Positions 29,316 through 39,428 are shown, counted from the first letter of the stretch. The stretch is DNA of 64,000 nt from Candidatus Thiothrix sulfatifontis (GCA_022828425.1 CP094685.1:3266046-3330045), one strand, 5' to 3'. Translations and numbers: made by a program. The notes: generated from the sequence alone by a model not told the origin.

Positions 29316-32300
29316 TCGCTGACATTGTGATCCAACCAAAACATACGCGGTAAGATGTCGGTCAAATCAACACTGCCCGCAACCCCACCGAGACCTGTGC
29401 CGCCGTCTTCATCGTTGCTGGCATCCAAAACCGGCATTTCTAACTTGCCGACCCGGATTTCCACGGTTTGCTCGCAATCACCGACGGCGCAATCGCCACC
29501 ATCCGCCGCGCTAGGCATACGGAAGATGATCTTGGCAGCATCGAGGATTTCATTGAAACCCGCCACCACGTACTCGTCTTTGCCGTCAGTGCCTGTCGCG
29601 GTGTCGCGGTCGAGGTCAGCAACGGCTTTGCCGGTGAACAAATCCAACACGTAAGCACGGGCACTGTTAGGGGGCACGATGCAAGGGTCATCCGGCGTTT
29701 CATTCCCGGCTTCGTCCACCGGCGCAAACGTGGTGAAGACGACTTTGTTGAGGAACGTGACCGCTGGCGCGAGCACTTTTTCCCCTTTGTGCGCAAAGTC
29801 GTAGTACCAACCTTTGTACGTGCCCGTCAGCAGGTTGTCGTTCGGGTCAGTGAAGCTGGTTTTCGCGTCGACCAAATCGGCGTTTTTAAGGGCGGTGAAG
29901 CCAGCAGGCGGTTCGTTGTACACATTCGGTTCCATCAACACGTAAAAGCGGTCTTCGGTGTTGGTATTCAAGGGGTGTGTGCGGTAGCCACTGCCCAGTG
30001 AAATCGTCATGCGCACTTTGCCATTGTGTTGAATCAGCGCGGTGTCGGGTTCGTAAAAGAACTTGCGGGTATCCGTGCCGTGCGAGCCGTTTTCACCCAA
30101 TTCGGCGATTTTGGTTAGGATTGCGTCGTCGTAGTTGTACATATCCGGGTCACTGTCACGCAAATCGTGATCCATATCGACGCGCCACAGGTTGCCGCCG
30201 GTATCCGCGAAATACAGCCGGTCGAGTGTGCCGTTGCGATCCATATCCAGCACCCGAATATCACCGGGGACACTGTGTTTGACCGGATTGGTGGCGGCAT
30301 TGCCACCGTAGACATCGCGCTGCAATGACCAGTACAAATCACCCGTTAAAGCATCCACAATCATCACATCGTTACCGAGTTGGTCGGCTTGACGCCCGGT
30401 TTCAGCGTCTTTGGCGGCGTCGTAACCCGCACCGAAGACCAACACGTTGCGTATTTCACTGGCGGTTGAACTGCCAATGCGCATTTTTGCCAAGGTGGGT
30501 TTTGACCAAGTTTCGCCCAGCTCCTTCCAAGCATTGCTGTCCACGGAGAGGGTGCTATCTTTTTTCCACAAAATTAACGGGCTATCCGGGTTGGTAATAT
30601 CCAAGGCGTAATAGGCTTTACCGCCACGCCGCAACCCAAAGAACAACACGCGCTTATCGCCGTCGGTGGCTTTGAGTTTGCCGTCCAGATTTTTATCGTA
30701 ATTCCACAAGGTTAGCGGGCCGTCAATGCCGTAAACGTGGTCTTTGGTCGGTAAGTTTTCCATGAAGGTTTTGATGTTGGGCAGCAAATCTTTTGGCATG
30801 AAAGCCCATTGTTCTTCGCCGTCTCCGGTATTAATGGAATGCAGGAAACCTTCGTTGGTTGCCGCGAAAATACGCTCTTCGCCGTTACCGTAGTCCACCA
30901 CCAACGGTTTACTGTTGAGCATATCCCCCATTTGTTGACGCGGAATCGTCACATCAGGGTCGGCGCTAGTCGGGTCGTCGATTTCACCGCGTGCAAAATC
31001 AATCAAGTTTTCACGCTCAGGGTCGGTCAAATAATCGGTTCCGGGGCAGGTAATCGCCACGCTGGAAATGGTGACACACCCTACCTTGGTATCGTAGTTA
31101 CCCAGAACAACGTGATTATTACCATCGCAGTCCTTGTAATAGCCCAAGCAACTGGTGCCATCACCGTCGGCATCGGGCAACCAATACTTGACCTTCTCCG
31201 CCGGATTATCCGGCAAGCCCAATAATTTGCCATCGGTTAAATTATTGGTATTGCTGACAGACAAGGCATTTGCGGCGGAAGTTAGATCACTGTTGGCACT
31301 CACATCGGTGTACAGATTGCGATTGTCGGGTAGCGGCAATTGACTGGCAGCACCACCGCCTGTGACATCCGAACCGCTCGCCACTCCCCATAAGTCATCT
31401 GCTGTATCCAAAAATTCGCCTTTGTCATTCACCACCGGGTCTCCTGCCGTTACCCGGTTTTGGGCGTCACGGATTAGCGTGCCGCCAACGATTTTACCAT
31501 CCACGGTGCGAGCAAATTTTTTCAAGTTGCCGGACCAAAGCGCCGTGGTGCTGCGGTCAAACATCGGGATGTAAACTTCATCGCTGTGTGACAGCATATT
31601 GTCGGTGTCAATCGCGTAAGTCGGTGAGCTGAACGAGGAAGATGCCTTGCTGATCGAACTCAGAATGGCCTTGAAAGCGCCTGCTAATTCCTCCGCATTG
31701 TCAGCGGTAAAAGCACCGTCTTGTTTCGTTGCCAGATCTTTCAAATACGCCGTGCCGGTTGGCTCATCGCCCAAGGCGAACGCGACAGTATAGGTATCGA
31801 CAGCTTGTTTGCCTTGCAACGTATCATTGTGGTCAGTATCTGCCAACCAACGGGTCAGCTCAGGCCCGCAACGCCCGCTGTTATAGCCGTGCGGCGCCGC
31901 AGCACTGGTGCCACAATTGTTGGCAGCAGCACCAAGGTAGTCTGGTAACGGCGGTGCCACTTTAATTTGACTATTGTTCGTCGCAACCAAGCCGGTAAAA
32001 TACGTGGTCCAATCAGGGGCGGGCATGGGATTGAAATCGCTCATTGCCAAACTTTTTACCGAAGGCGGGTAATAACGCGTACCGTCTTTATCCCCCAAGC
32101 CGGGAAAATAAGGGTATTCGGGCTTGCCATCCGACATCAATACCAAGTAATTGGCTTGGCAACTGTATTGAATCGGCGATTTGTAGACAGGAGCGCCTGC
32201 CACGGCATCGCAAACGGTGTGCTTGCATTTTTCGATCACGGCAGAACAGGTGTAGTCATCGTTTTTGCAGTAACCTGAGCCATCACCACCCGTGGTAATC

Positions 32301-33010
32301 CATGCGCAGCACTCATTATGGCTGGTGGTCGTGCAACTGCCGGACACGATATTGGTGTTGCACTGCCCCCAACTCTTCACGCAATCTTCCTGACGAGGGG
32401 CGGTACAGGTTGGGGCGTTATCATAGGTTAGCGGGTGCGCAGCCCAGCCGATTTTGGGTACATCCATGCCCCATTCCACCGAGTCACCCCGAAAGTAACG
32501 CGCCGCTTCGTACAAGGAATCCACAATCGGCGTATACCCGTTAGCATCCCAACTGTTGACAATGCTTGACAAAAATTCGCGCACCACCGTGCTGCTCGTC
32601 GCCGGATCCGGTAAATTATCGTCGACTTGGTACGAGGTAATCAGTGGCTCAACTGTTGCATCAATTGGCGTAACCGGAAAATTCGCCCCTTTGATCGAAC
32701 TCCACCAATAATCGGCGCCCAAGCCATGGTTAGCGTAGTGCATTAGCCCTACATTTAAATTGGTCGGTGCGGTACTCATCACTTCTTGGAACGAATCTTT
32801 CAGCACCTTTAGCCGGGTGCGGCCGCTGGCATCACCTGTCACGACTTGGCTCATGCTGCCCGATGCATCAATCACAAACAGTACGTTGGGCGCCACTTCA
32901 CCACTTTTGTCAGTAAAGTAGATTTCGGTTTCGTCTGCCATCAAAACGCTGGCAAACAACAGAGGCATAGTCAATAACAATGCTCGAAGAGTAGCTTTAG
33001 TAATTTTCAT
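29312..33010 (-). CDS. pilY1: Type IV pilus tip adhesin/assembly protein PilY1, copy 1 (distal)
   Basis: A 1232-residue secreted protein expected at the pilus tip, where PilY1/PilC proteins control extension, adhesion and surface sensing. A signal peptide ends near residue 25 (ASVLMA). A von Willebrand A-like domain begins at about 42 with the MIDAS motif DASGSMS (48-54). The C-terminal half is the PilC beta-propeller (from about 690), including SKPLVVDYGNGEERIF, WAFMPKDLLPNIKTFM and an EF-hand-like calcium loop DMDRNGTLD near 920. Eight or more cysteines lie between 200 and 300. Residues about 576-732 form the segment that differs from copy 2. It is the last gene of the minor pilin operon and overlaps prmC by 4 bp. 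Confidence 0.93.
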   Translation of the reverse strand: MKITKATLRALLLTMPLLFASVLMADETEIYFTDKSGEVAPNVLFVIDASGSMSQVVTGDASGRTRLKVLKDSFQEVMSTAPTNLNVGLMHYANHGLGADYWWSSIKGANFPVTPIDATVEPLITSYQVDDNLPDPATSSTVVREFLSSIVNSWDANGYTPIVDSLYEAARYFRGDSVEWGMDVPKIGWAAHPLTYDNAPTCTAPRQEDCVKSWGQCNTNIVSGSCTTTSHNECCAWITTGGDGSGYCKNDDYTCSAVIEKCKHTVCDAVAGAPVYKSPIQYSCQANYLVLMSDGKPEYPYFPGLGDKDGTRYYPPSVKSLAMSDFNPMPAPDWTTYFTGLVATNNSQIKVAPPLPDYLGAAANNCGTSAAAPHGYNSGRCGPELTRWLADTDHNDTLQGKQAVDTYTVAFALGDEPTGTAYLKDLATKQDGAFTADNAEELAGAFKAILSSISKASSSFSSPTYAIDTDNMLSHSDEVYIPMFDRSTTALWSGNLKKFARTVDGKIVGGTLIRDAQNRVTAGDPVVNDKGEFLDTADDLWGVASGSDVTGGGAASQLPLPDNRNLYTDVSANSDLTSAANALSVSNTNNLTDGKLLGLPDNPAEKVKYWLPDADGDGTSCLGYYKDCDGNNHVVLGNYDTKVGCVTISSVAITCPGTDYLTDPERENLIDFARGEIDDPTSADPDVTIPRQQMGDMLNSKPLVVDYGNGEERIFAATNEGFLHSINTGDGEEQWAFMPKDLLPNIKTFMENLPTKDHVYGIDGPLTLWNYDKNLDGKLKATDGDKRVLFFGLRRGGKAYYALDITNPDSPLILWKKDSTLSVDSNAWKELGETWSKPTLAKMRIGSSTASEIRNVLVFGAGYDAAKDAETGRQADQLGNDVMIVDALTGDLYWSLQRDVYGGNAATNPVKHSVPGDIRVLDMDRNGTLDRLYFADTGGNLWRVDMDHDLRDSDPDMYNYDDAILTKIAELGENGSHGTDTRKFFYEPDTALIQHNGKVRMTISLGSGYRTHPLNTNTEDRFYVLMEPNVYNEPPAGFTALKNADLVDAKTSFTDPNDNLLTGTYKGWYYDFAHKGEKVLAPAVTFLNKVVFTTFAPVDEAGNETPDDPCIVPPNSARAYVLDLFTGKAVADLDRDTATGTDGKDEYVVAGFNEILDAAKIIFRMPSAADGGDCAVGDCEQTVEIRVGKLEMPVLDASNDEDGGTGLGGVAGSVDLTDILPRMFWLDHNVSD
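30815..31283 (-). repeat. Variable cassette of pilY1 copy 1
   Basis: The only long stretch in which the two pilY1 genes do not align. It encodes a linker with DADGDGTSCLGYYKDCDG and two more cysteines, and is 469 bp here against 334 bp in copy 2. The flanks on both sides are nearly identical at nucleotide level between the two genes. Confidence 0.8.
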
Positions 33011-33079
33011 AAATAACCGGCATTATTCCAAATAAATTATTATTAACATTGCGTTTACGCTGTTATTTAAAATAAACGC

Positions 33080-36000
33080 TTAGTCGGTCACATTGTGATC
33101 CAACCAAAACATACGCGGTAAGATGTCGGTCAAATCAACACTGCCCGCAACCCCACCGAGACCTGTGCCGCCGTCTTCATCGTTGCTGGCATCCAAAACC
33201 GGCATTTCTAACTTGCCAACCCGGATTTCCACGGTTTGTTCGCAATCGCCGACGGCGCAATCGCCACCATCCGCCGCGCTAGGCATACGGAAGATGATCT
33301 TGGCAGCATCGAGGATTTCATTGAAACCCGCCACCACGTACTCGTCTTTGCCGTCAGTGCCTGTCGCGCTATCGCGATCAAGATTGGCAACGGCTTTGCC
33401 GGTGAACAAATCCAACACGTAAGCACGGGCACTGTTAGGGGGCACGATGCAAGGGTCATCCGGCGGTTCATTCCCGGCTTCGTCCACTGGCGCAAACGTG
33501 GTGAAGACGACTTTGTTGAGGAACGTGACCGCTGGTGCGAGCACTTTTTCCCCTTTGTGCGCAAAGTCGTAGTACCAACCTTTGTACGTGCCCGTCAGCA
33601 GGTTGTCGTTCGGGTCGGTGAAGCTGGTTTTCGCGTCGACCAAATCGGCGTTTTTAAGGGCGGTGAAGCCAGCAGGCGGTTCGTTGTACACATTCGGTTC
33701 CATCAACACGTAAAAGCGGTCTTCGGTGTTGGTATTCAAGGGGTGTGTGCGGTAGCCACTGCCCAGTGAAATCGTCATGCGCACTTTGCCATTGTGTTGA
33801 ATCAGCGCGGTGTCGGGTTCGTAAAAGAACTTGCGGGTATCCGTGCCGTGCGAGCCGTTTTCACCCAATTCGGCGATTTTGGTTAGGATTGCGTCGTCGT
33901 AGTTGTACATATCCGGGTCACTGTCACGCAAATCGTGATCCATATCGACGCGCCACAGGTTGCCGCCGGTATCCGCGAAATACAGCCGGTCGAGTGTGCC
34001 GTTGCGATCCATATCCAGCACCCGAATATCACCGGGGACACTGTGTTTGACCGGATTGGTGGCGGCATTGCCACCGTAGACATCGCGCTGCAATGACCAG
34101 TACAAATCACCCGTTAAAGCATCCACAATCATCACATCGTTACCGAGTTGGTCGGCTTGACGCCCGGTTTCAGCGTCTTTGGCGGCGTCGTAACCCGCAC
34201 CGAAGACCAACACGTTGCGTATTTCACTGGCGGTTGAACTGCCAATGCGCATTTTTGCCAAGGTGGGTTTTGACCAAGTTTCGCCCAGCTCCTTCCAAGC
34301 ATTGCTGTCCACGGAGAGGGTGCTATCTTTTTTCCACAAAATTAACGGGCTATCCGGGTTGGTAATATCCAAGGCGTAATAGGCTTTACCGCCACGCCGC
34401 AACCCAAAGAACAACACGCGCTTATCGCCGTCGGTGGCTTTGAGTTTGCCGTCCAGATTTTTATCGTAATTCCACAAGGTTAGCGGGCCGTCAATGCCGT
34501 AAACGTGGTCTTTGGTCGGTAAGTTTTCCATGAAGGTTTTGATGTTGGGCAGCAAATCTTTTGGCATGAAAGCCCATTGTTCTTCACCACTATCCGCATC
34601 AATAGAATGTAAAAATCCTTCGTTCGTGGGTAAGAAAATGCGCTCTTCGCCAGCGCCATAATCCACCACCAAGGGCTTGCTATTCAGCACATCGCCCAAG
34701 TGCTGGCGTGCCGTGCCGTCAGGATTTTTACCTCGAATAAAATCAATCAACCCAGTTTTCAATGCGACACATTCGCTTTTATTATTCGCGGCAGGATTAT
34801 CGGGATCGCAACCGTTAGGGTTATCGCCATGACCGCTATTACCGTCATTATCTTGGTAAATACTGGCAATCGGCAAATTGGTATTAACGCCTTTCAGTGC
34901 GTTTCCTGCTGCGGTCAGATCACTGTTGGTACTCACATCGGTGTACAGATTGCGGCTGTCGGGTAGCGGCAATTGGCTGGCAGCACCACCGCCTGTGACA
35001 TCCGAACCACTCGCCACTCCCCATAAGTCATCTGCTGTATCCAAAAATTCGCCTTTGTCATTCACCACCGGGTCTCCTGCCGTTACCCGGTTTTGGGCAT
35101 CACGGACTAGCGTGCCGCCAACGATTTTACCATCCACGGTGCGGGCAAACTTTTTCAAGTTGCCGGACCAAAGCGCCGTGGTGCTGCGGTCAAACATCGG
35201 GATGTAAACTTCATCGCTGTGTGACAGCATATTGTCGGTGTCAATCGCGTAAGTCGGTGAGCTGAATGAGGAAGATGCCTTGCTGATCGAACTCAGAATG
35301 GCTTTGAAAGCACCCGCTAATTCCTCGGCATTGTCAGCGGTAAAAGCACCGTCTTGTTTCGTTGCCAGATCTTTCAAATACGCCGTGCCGGTTGGCTCAT
35401 CGCCCAAGGCAAACGCGACGGTGTAAGTTTCAATGCCTTGTTTGCCTTGTAGCGTATCGTCGTGGTCGGTATCTGCCAACCAACGGGTCAGCTCAGGCCC
35501 GCAACGCCCGCTGTTGTAGCCGTGCGGCGCCGCAGCACTGGTGCCACAATTGTTGGCAGCAGCACCGAGATAGTCTGGTAACGGCGGTGCCACTTTAATT
35601 TGACTATTGTTCGTCGCAACCAAGCCGGGAAAATACGTGGTCCAATCGGGCGCGGGCATGGGATTGAAATCGCTCATTGCCAAGCTTTTTACCGAAGGCG
35701 GGTAATAACGCGTGCCGTCAGTGTCCCCCAAGCCGGGAAAATAAGGGTATTCGGGCTTACCGTCCGACATCAATACCAAGTAATTGGCTTGGCAACTGTA
35801 TTGAATCGGCGATTTGTAGACAGGAGCGCCTGCCACGGCATCGCAAACGGTGTGCTTGCACTTTTCGATCGCGGCAGAACAGGTGTAGTCATCGTTTTTG
35901 CAGTAACCTGAGCCATCACCACCCGTGGTAATCCATGCGCAACATTCGTTATGGCTGGTGGTCGTGCAACTGCCGGACACGATATTGGTATTGCACTGCC

Positions 36001-36643
36001 CCCAACTCTTGACGCAATCTTCCTGACGGGGGGCGGTACAGGTTGGGGCGTTGTCATAGGTTAGCGGGTGCGCTGCCCAACCGATTTTGGGTACATCCAT
36101 GCCCCATTCTACCGAGTCACCGCGAAAGTAACGCGCCGCTTCGTACAAGGAATCCACAATCGGCGTATAGCCGTTAGCATCCCAACTGTTGACAATGCTC
36201 GATAAAAATTCGCGCACCACCGTGCTGCTCGTCGCCGGATCCGGTAAATTATCATCGACTTGGTACGAGGTAATCAGTGGCTCAACTGTTGCATCAATTG
36301 GCGTAACCGGAAAATTTGCCCCCTTGATCGAACTCCACCAATAATCAGCGCCCAAGCCATGGTTAGCGTAGTGCATTAGCCCCACATTTAAATTGGTCGG
36401 TGCGGTACTCATCACTTCCTGGAACGAATCTTTCAGCACCTTTAGCCGGGTGCGGCCGCTGGCATCACCTGTCACGACTTGGCTCATGCTGCCCGATGCA
36501 TCAATCACAAACAGTACGTTGGGCGCTACTTCACCGCTTTTGTCAGTAAAGTAGATTTCGGTTTCGTCTGCCATCAAAATGCTGGCAAACAACAGGGGTG
36601 CGGCTAACAACAGCCACCGCAGGCTACAACGTATTTTTTTCAT
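33080..36643 (-). CDS. pilY1: Type IV pilus tip adhesin/assembly protein PilY1, copy 2 (proximal)
   Basis: The tandem paralogue of the downstream gene. The ATG at 36643 (MKKIRCSLRWLLL) gives 1187 residues with signal peptide, the same VWA MIDAS DASGSMS at 48-54, the cysteine-rich insert and the same C-terminal beta-propeller with the DMDRNGTLD calcium loop. Two blocks are almost identical to copy 1: 34917-36595 matches 31284-32962 and 33080-34582 matches 29312-30814, both without length change. Only the signal peptide region and the cassette at 34583-34916 differ. The gap to copy 1 is 69 bp. The near identity at synonymous sites points to a recent duplication or ongoing gene conversion. Confidence 0.93.
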   Translation of the reverse strand: MKKIRCSLRWLLLAAPLLFASILMADETEIYFTDKSGEVAPNVLFVIDASGSMSQVVTGDASGRTRLKVLKDSFQEVMSTAPTNLNVGLMHYANHGLGADYWWSSIKGANFPVTPIDATVEPLITSYQVDDNLPDPATSSTVVREFLSSIVNSWDANGYTPIVDSLYEAARYFRGDSVEWGMDVPKIGWAAHPLTYDNAPTCTAPRQEDCVKSWGQCNTNIVSGSCTTTSHNECCAWITTGGDGSGYCKNDDYTCSAAIEKCKHTVCDAVAGAPVYKSPIQYSCQANYLVLMSDGKPEYPYFPGLGDTDGTRYYPPSVKSLAMSDFNPMPAPDWTTYFPGLVATNNSQIKVAPPLPDYLGAAANNCGTSAAAPHGYNSGRCGPELTRWLADTDHDDTLQGKQGIETYTVAFALGDEPTGTAYLKDLATKQDGAFTADNAEELAGAFKAILSSISKASSSFSSPTYAIDTDNMLSHSDEVYIPMFDRSTTALWSGNLKKFARTVDGKIVGGTLVRDAQNRVTAGDPVVNDKGEFLDTADDLWGVASGSDVTGGGAASQLPLPDSRNLYTDVSTNSDLTAAGNALKGVNTNLPIASIYQDNDGNSGHGDNPNGCDPDNPAANNKSECVALKTGLIDFIRGKNPDGTARQHLGDVLNSKPLVVDYGAGEERIFLPTNEGFLHSIDADSGEEQWAFMPKDLLPNIKTFMENLPTKDHVYGIDGPLTLWNYDKNLDGKLKATDGDKRVLFFGLRRGGKAYYALDITNPDSPLILWKKDSTLSVDSNAWKELGETWSKPTLAKMRIGSSTASEIRNVLVFGAGYDAAKDAETGRQADQLGNDVMIVDALTGDLYWSLQRDVYGGNAATNPVKHSVPGDIRVLDMDRNGTLDRLYFADTGGNLWRVDMDHDLRDSDPDMYNYDDAILTKIAELGENGSHGTDTRKFFYEPDTALIQHNGKVRMTISLGSGYRTHPLNTNTEDRFYVLMEPNVYNEPPAGFTALKNADLVDAKTSFTDPNDNLLTGTYKGWYYDFAHKGEKVLAPAVTFLNKVVFTTFAPVDEAGNEPPDDPCIVPPNSARAYVLDLFTGKAVANLDRDSATGTDGKDEYVVAGFNEILDAAKIIFRMPSAADGGDCAVGDCEQTVEIRVGKLEMPVLDASNDEDGGTGLGGVAGSVDLTDILPRMFWLDHNVTD
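34583..34916 (-). repeat. Variable cassette of pilY1 copy 2
   Basis: The 334-bp counterpart of the copy 1 cassette. It encodes an aspartate/asparagine-rich linker (QDNDGNSGHGDNPNG followed by CDPDNPAANN) of different length and sequence, between nearly identical flanks. The acidic runs could bind calcium, but this is inference. Confidence 0.8.
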
Positions 36644-36696
36644 GGCATTATTTTTGTGATTAAATTTAACGGGCAATCGTTCACAGCAACGGCTGC

Positions 36697-37164
36697 TTAT
36701 TTCCAACAGGTTTGCGCATTATCCGCAGCGGCGGTGGTCGCAGTCGTGCCACCGCGCTTCCTGCCTCGGTTATCCAACGTAAACACTTGGCAAGGCGTAT
36801 CGTGGACTTGCGGTTTGCCAGTTGCCGGTACTGCGCTTGCTTCATAGGCAGTGCAAGCGCTTGTGCCCGCTGCGCCGGTACAAGCATTGGGCGTTCCGGT
36901 GATACTCAAGGTATATTGACCATCAGTACTGTTAGCAGCGTAACCTAATTGCGTTACATCTTTAGCGTAACTGCGATTGCGCAGAAAATACGCTTCTTGA
37001 CGTTGTGCAATTTCTTGCAGGGCTATTTGTGCATCAGCGCGACGGCTTTTTTGCACCTGCGCGGTATAGCTGGGGTAGGCAATCGCTGCCAGAATTCCCA
37101 CAATCGCCACCGTGATCATGAGTTCAATCAGGGTAAAGCCTTGGTGATGTTTTATCGTTATCAT
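36697..37164 (-). CDS. pilE: Type IV pilin-like protein PilE
   Basis: Minor pilin of the type IV pilus. The ATG at 37164 (MITIKHHQGFTLIELMITV) gives 155 residues with a short leader and the prepilin peptidase site G|FTLIE, the glutamate at +5, and a hydrophobic N-terminal helix ending ILAAIAYPSY. RRADAQIALQEIAQRQEAYFLRN follows, typical of PilE. Two C-terminal cysteines (PCQVF and QTCWK) can form the D-loop disulfide. It lies 53 bp upstream of pilY1 copy 2 and 16 bp downstream of pilX. Confidence 0.93.
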   Translation of the reverse strand: MITIKHHQGFTLIELMITVAIVGILAAIAYPSYTAQVQKSRRADAQIALQEIAQRQEAYFLRNRSYAKDVTQLGYAANSTDGQYTLSITGTPNACTGAAGTSACTAYEASAVPATGKPQVHDTPCQVFTLDNRGRKRGGTTATTAAADNAQTCWK

Positions 37165-37180
37165 GGTTATTTCCGCTTGC

Positions 37181-37687
37181 TTAGTTGAGTTTTGGCACAG
37201 GTTTAAGGACGCCTTCAGAATGTTGGCTTTTTGCTCCCGTCCCTGACAGGGACGCATCCGCATCTGTCGTAAATATCCGACAGGCAATACCGCCCGCGTC
37301 AGGCGTCATTTCAGCCGTCATTGCAATGCCCTTAAGGGGCGGACACCCGTCTTCTTCGCTCATGCCCGCCTCGCCCTTAACTTCAACCCCACTCGAAGTG
37401 TCATCGAAATCATTGAGCTGTAGGACTTTCACCTTGTGTTTGCCATAACCCACGGTCGGGGTTGTGCCAAATTGCGCCGTTTGCAATACCTGATACAAGC
37501 TAGTGGAAAGTCGCAACATTGAATCCGCGCCTTGGAAAGTCAGCATTGTCGTCATCTGATTTCCGGCAATGCGGTTATCAACCGTCGCCATGCGGGTTGC
37601 CGCAATACCGATAACGGTCATGGTGAGTAGTAGCACCATGCCCCACATCAATACCGCACCCTGCTGTTGATTTTTACTGATTTGCAT
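37181..37687 (-). CDS. pilX: PilX-like minor pilin assembly protein
   Basis: Minor pseudopilin of the pilus tip complex. The ATG at 37687 gives 168 residues. The N terminus MQISKNQQQGAVLMWGMVLLLTMTVIGIAATRM has the PilX pattern: QQGAVL in place of the usual GFTLIE, and a long hydrophobic helix. ATVDNRIAGNQMTTMLTFQGADS matches the conserved segment after that helix. It lies directly between pilW and pilE on the same strand. Only family-level similarity supports the name. Confidence 0.85.
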   Translation of the reverse strand: MQISKNQQQGAVLMWGMVLLLTMTVIGIAATRMATVDNRIAGNQMTTMLTFQGADSMLRLSTSLYQVLQTAQFGTTPTVGYGKHKVKVLQLNDFDDTSSGVEVKGEAGMSEEDGCPPLKGIAMTAEMTPDAGGIACRIFTTDADASLSGTGAKSQHSEGVLKPVPKLN

Positions 37688-37697
37688 AACGATTACC

Positions 37698-38564
37698 CTA
37701 ACCTTCCACGACGTTGCGTAGGTGAATGACAGCGGTGTATACCGAACGCTGGAAACGGTCATTGCGGCTCAAAGTGGTATCCAATACGTCATACGATTTT
37801 GCCTCTGCGGTGGGCAACACCTGCTCTAATGACCTAACCAGAATGCCTACTTTGATACTCACCACTTGCAGCCATGCTGCCGCAGCGGATACTCCCGTGG
37901 CATTCAAATACTGATCGACATTGCCATCCGCGTTAGTATCCACGCCATACAAAAACTGAATGTTTTCAACACCGTTAGCAATGGGAGCCGCATCATTATT
38001 GCGCGAACCAGAACACATTAACGTCGGGTATCCCGTGCTCTCGTTGACAAAAAACGTGTTGTAGATCAGCGCAGCCTCCATGCTGGGGGCTTTTCCGACG
38101 CGACAATCTTCGGGCAACTCACCATTAGCGCAATCCGTAAACAAGGTGGAATCACCCAAAAAACGCACACTGACGGCATCGCCGGTAGTAGTCACGCCAT
38201 CGGGTTTATAACTATCCTGCGTTGCCCGCGCCGCAAAAGTGGTCAAATTCAGACTGGGATGCACTCCCTTATCACTGCTATTGCAAGGGGCTTTAGGCGG
38301 TGTAGTGCCACCAAGCGGGTACATATAATCACCAAGCGGCAATTTTGTTGGGGTGGCATAGCCCGCGTGTTCCAAATGCTTAGTGAGCGCATTCAGGGCG
38401 ACACGCGCTGTTTCATCCATTAGGGAAAATTGATCGCGGGCATGGTAATTGCGCTTACTGCTCATGTAAACAGTGCCAACGCCTGCAACCAACACCAGAC
38501 TGACCACCATGGCAATCATTAACTCAATTAAAGAAAGCCCGTGTTGCTTATGGCTATATTTCAT
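37698..38564 (-). CDS. pilW: Minor pilin PilW
   Basis: A 288-residue minor pseudopilin. The leader and cleavage site read MKYSHKQHG|LSLIELMIAMVVSL, with glutamate at +5 and a hydrophobic helix. VYMSSKRNYHARDQFSLMDETARVALNALTKHLEHAGY near 30-68 is the PilW signature region. Cysteines near 95, 160 and 187 may stabilise the head. It is located between pilV and pilX with gaps of about 10 bp, so the genes are cotranscribed. Confidence 0.9.
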   Translation of the reverse strand: MKYSHKQHGLSLIELMIAMVVSLVLVAGVGTVYMSSKRNYHARDQFSLMDETARVALNALTKHLEHAGYATPTKLPLGDYMYPLGGTTPPKAPCNSSDKGVHPSLNLTTFAARATQDSYKPDGVTTTGDAVSVRFLGDSTLFTDCANGELPEDCRVGKAPSMEAALIYNTFFVNESTGYPTLMCSGSRNNDAAPIANGVENIQFLYGVDTNADGNVDQYLNATGVSAAAAWLQVVSIKVGILVRSLEQVLPTAEAKSYDVLDTTLSRNDRFQRSVYTAVIHLRNVVEG

Positions 38565-38573
38565 GCGACTTCC

Positions 38574-39164
38574 TTATAAAATTGCATTCAGATTAATGGT
38601 AAATGTTTCGATGCCATTTGCCGTATCCGAACCCGTGCCAGCAAAATCCGCTTGACGTGTGGCGTTACGTTCATCCCATTGCAAATTGATGGTCACGCCA
38701 TCGTGACAATCACCCGTTGGACAGGTGATTTGCAACTGCCCACCCAATAAAACATTGTTGATTCCGGTGTTTGAACCGTAACCGCATAAGGTTTGGTGAA
38801 GCTCATAACTCGCCATTTCCGCGTTAGTGCAGTCCGCATCAACGGTGCAATTTTTCGGCGGTGTATTGCTACAGTAAGTAGCTGCGCTGGTCAGATTGGC
38901 TAACAGATACGCCGATTGCGGTACTGGCGTTGAAGCAGTGCTCATGCGAAACACTTCGGCACGGTTTGCCCGCATTTTTTCCAGCAAATCGTGCACAATC
39001 CACGTTGCTTGTTGCATCTGGTAAGAATTGTGCGTGGTTTTCATGCCTGCGATTTGCAAACCGGCAAGACCTAACAACCCGGTGGACAGTACCACCGTGG
39101 CGATTAACACTTCGATCAGGCTCAAACCTGACTGCTGGCGTCGAGAAGCTAAACGTATTGGCAT
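38574..39164 (-). CDS. pilV: Minor pilin PilV
   Basis: First recognisable gene of the minor pilin operon (196 residues). The prepilin site is QQSG|LSLIEVLIATVVLSTG, followed by LLGLAGLQIAGMKTTHNSYQMQQATWIVHDLLEKMRANRAE, typical of PilV. A cluster of cysteines (YCSNTPPKNCTVDADC) lies near residues 92-107. No FimU/GspH-type gene precedes it; upstream is an apparently intergenic stretch with a terminator pointing into the operon region. Confidence 0.9.
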   Translation of the reverse strand: MPIRLASRRQQSGLSLIEVLIATVVLSTGLLGLAGLQIAGMKTTHNSYQMQQATWIVHDLLEKMRANRAEVFRMSTASTPVPQSAYLLANLTSAATYCSNTPPKNCTVDADCTNAEMASYELHQTLCGYGSNTGINNVLLGGQLQITCPTGDCHDGVTINLQWDERNATRQADFAGTGSDTANGIETFTINLNAIL

Positions 39165-39313
39165 AAAGCCACCTATTACTTTTATGATTGGGGGCGTATT
39201 AACTACAGCTATTATACTGCAAACCGAAATCGATGCAGGAAAAAACCAATTTATGCCGACAAGCTGTCGTATTCACGGAATCAATGGTAATTGCTCACTG
39301 ATTAAGCAGACAT

Positions 39314-39338
39314 AAAAAAACCCCGGTTGACCGGGGTT
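39314..39338 (-). terminator. Intrinsic terminator upstream of the pil operon
   Basis: A perfect 8-bp stem AACCCCGG/CCGGGGTT (39319-39338) with loop TTGA. On the minus strand it is followed by a run of seven T, so it ends transcripts arriving from the right, such as one from the small gene at 39429-39611. It insulates pilV from upstream transcription. Confidence 0.75.
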
Positions 39339-39428
39339 ACAAACTCTCAACTCATGACTATCAAACTACTGTGTTCTTCTAATGGTCGCGCTGACCACAC
39401 AAATAGTTCATGAAGCTGATGAGCATTT

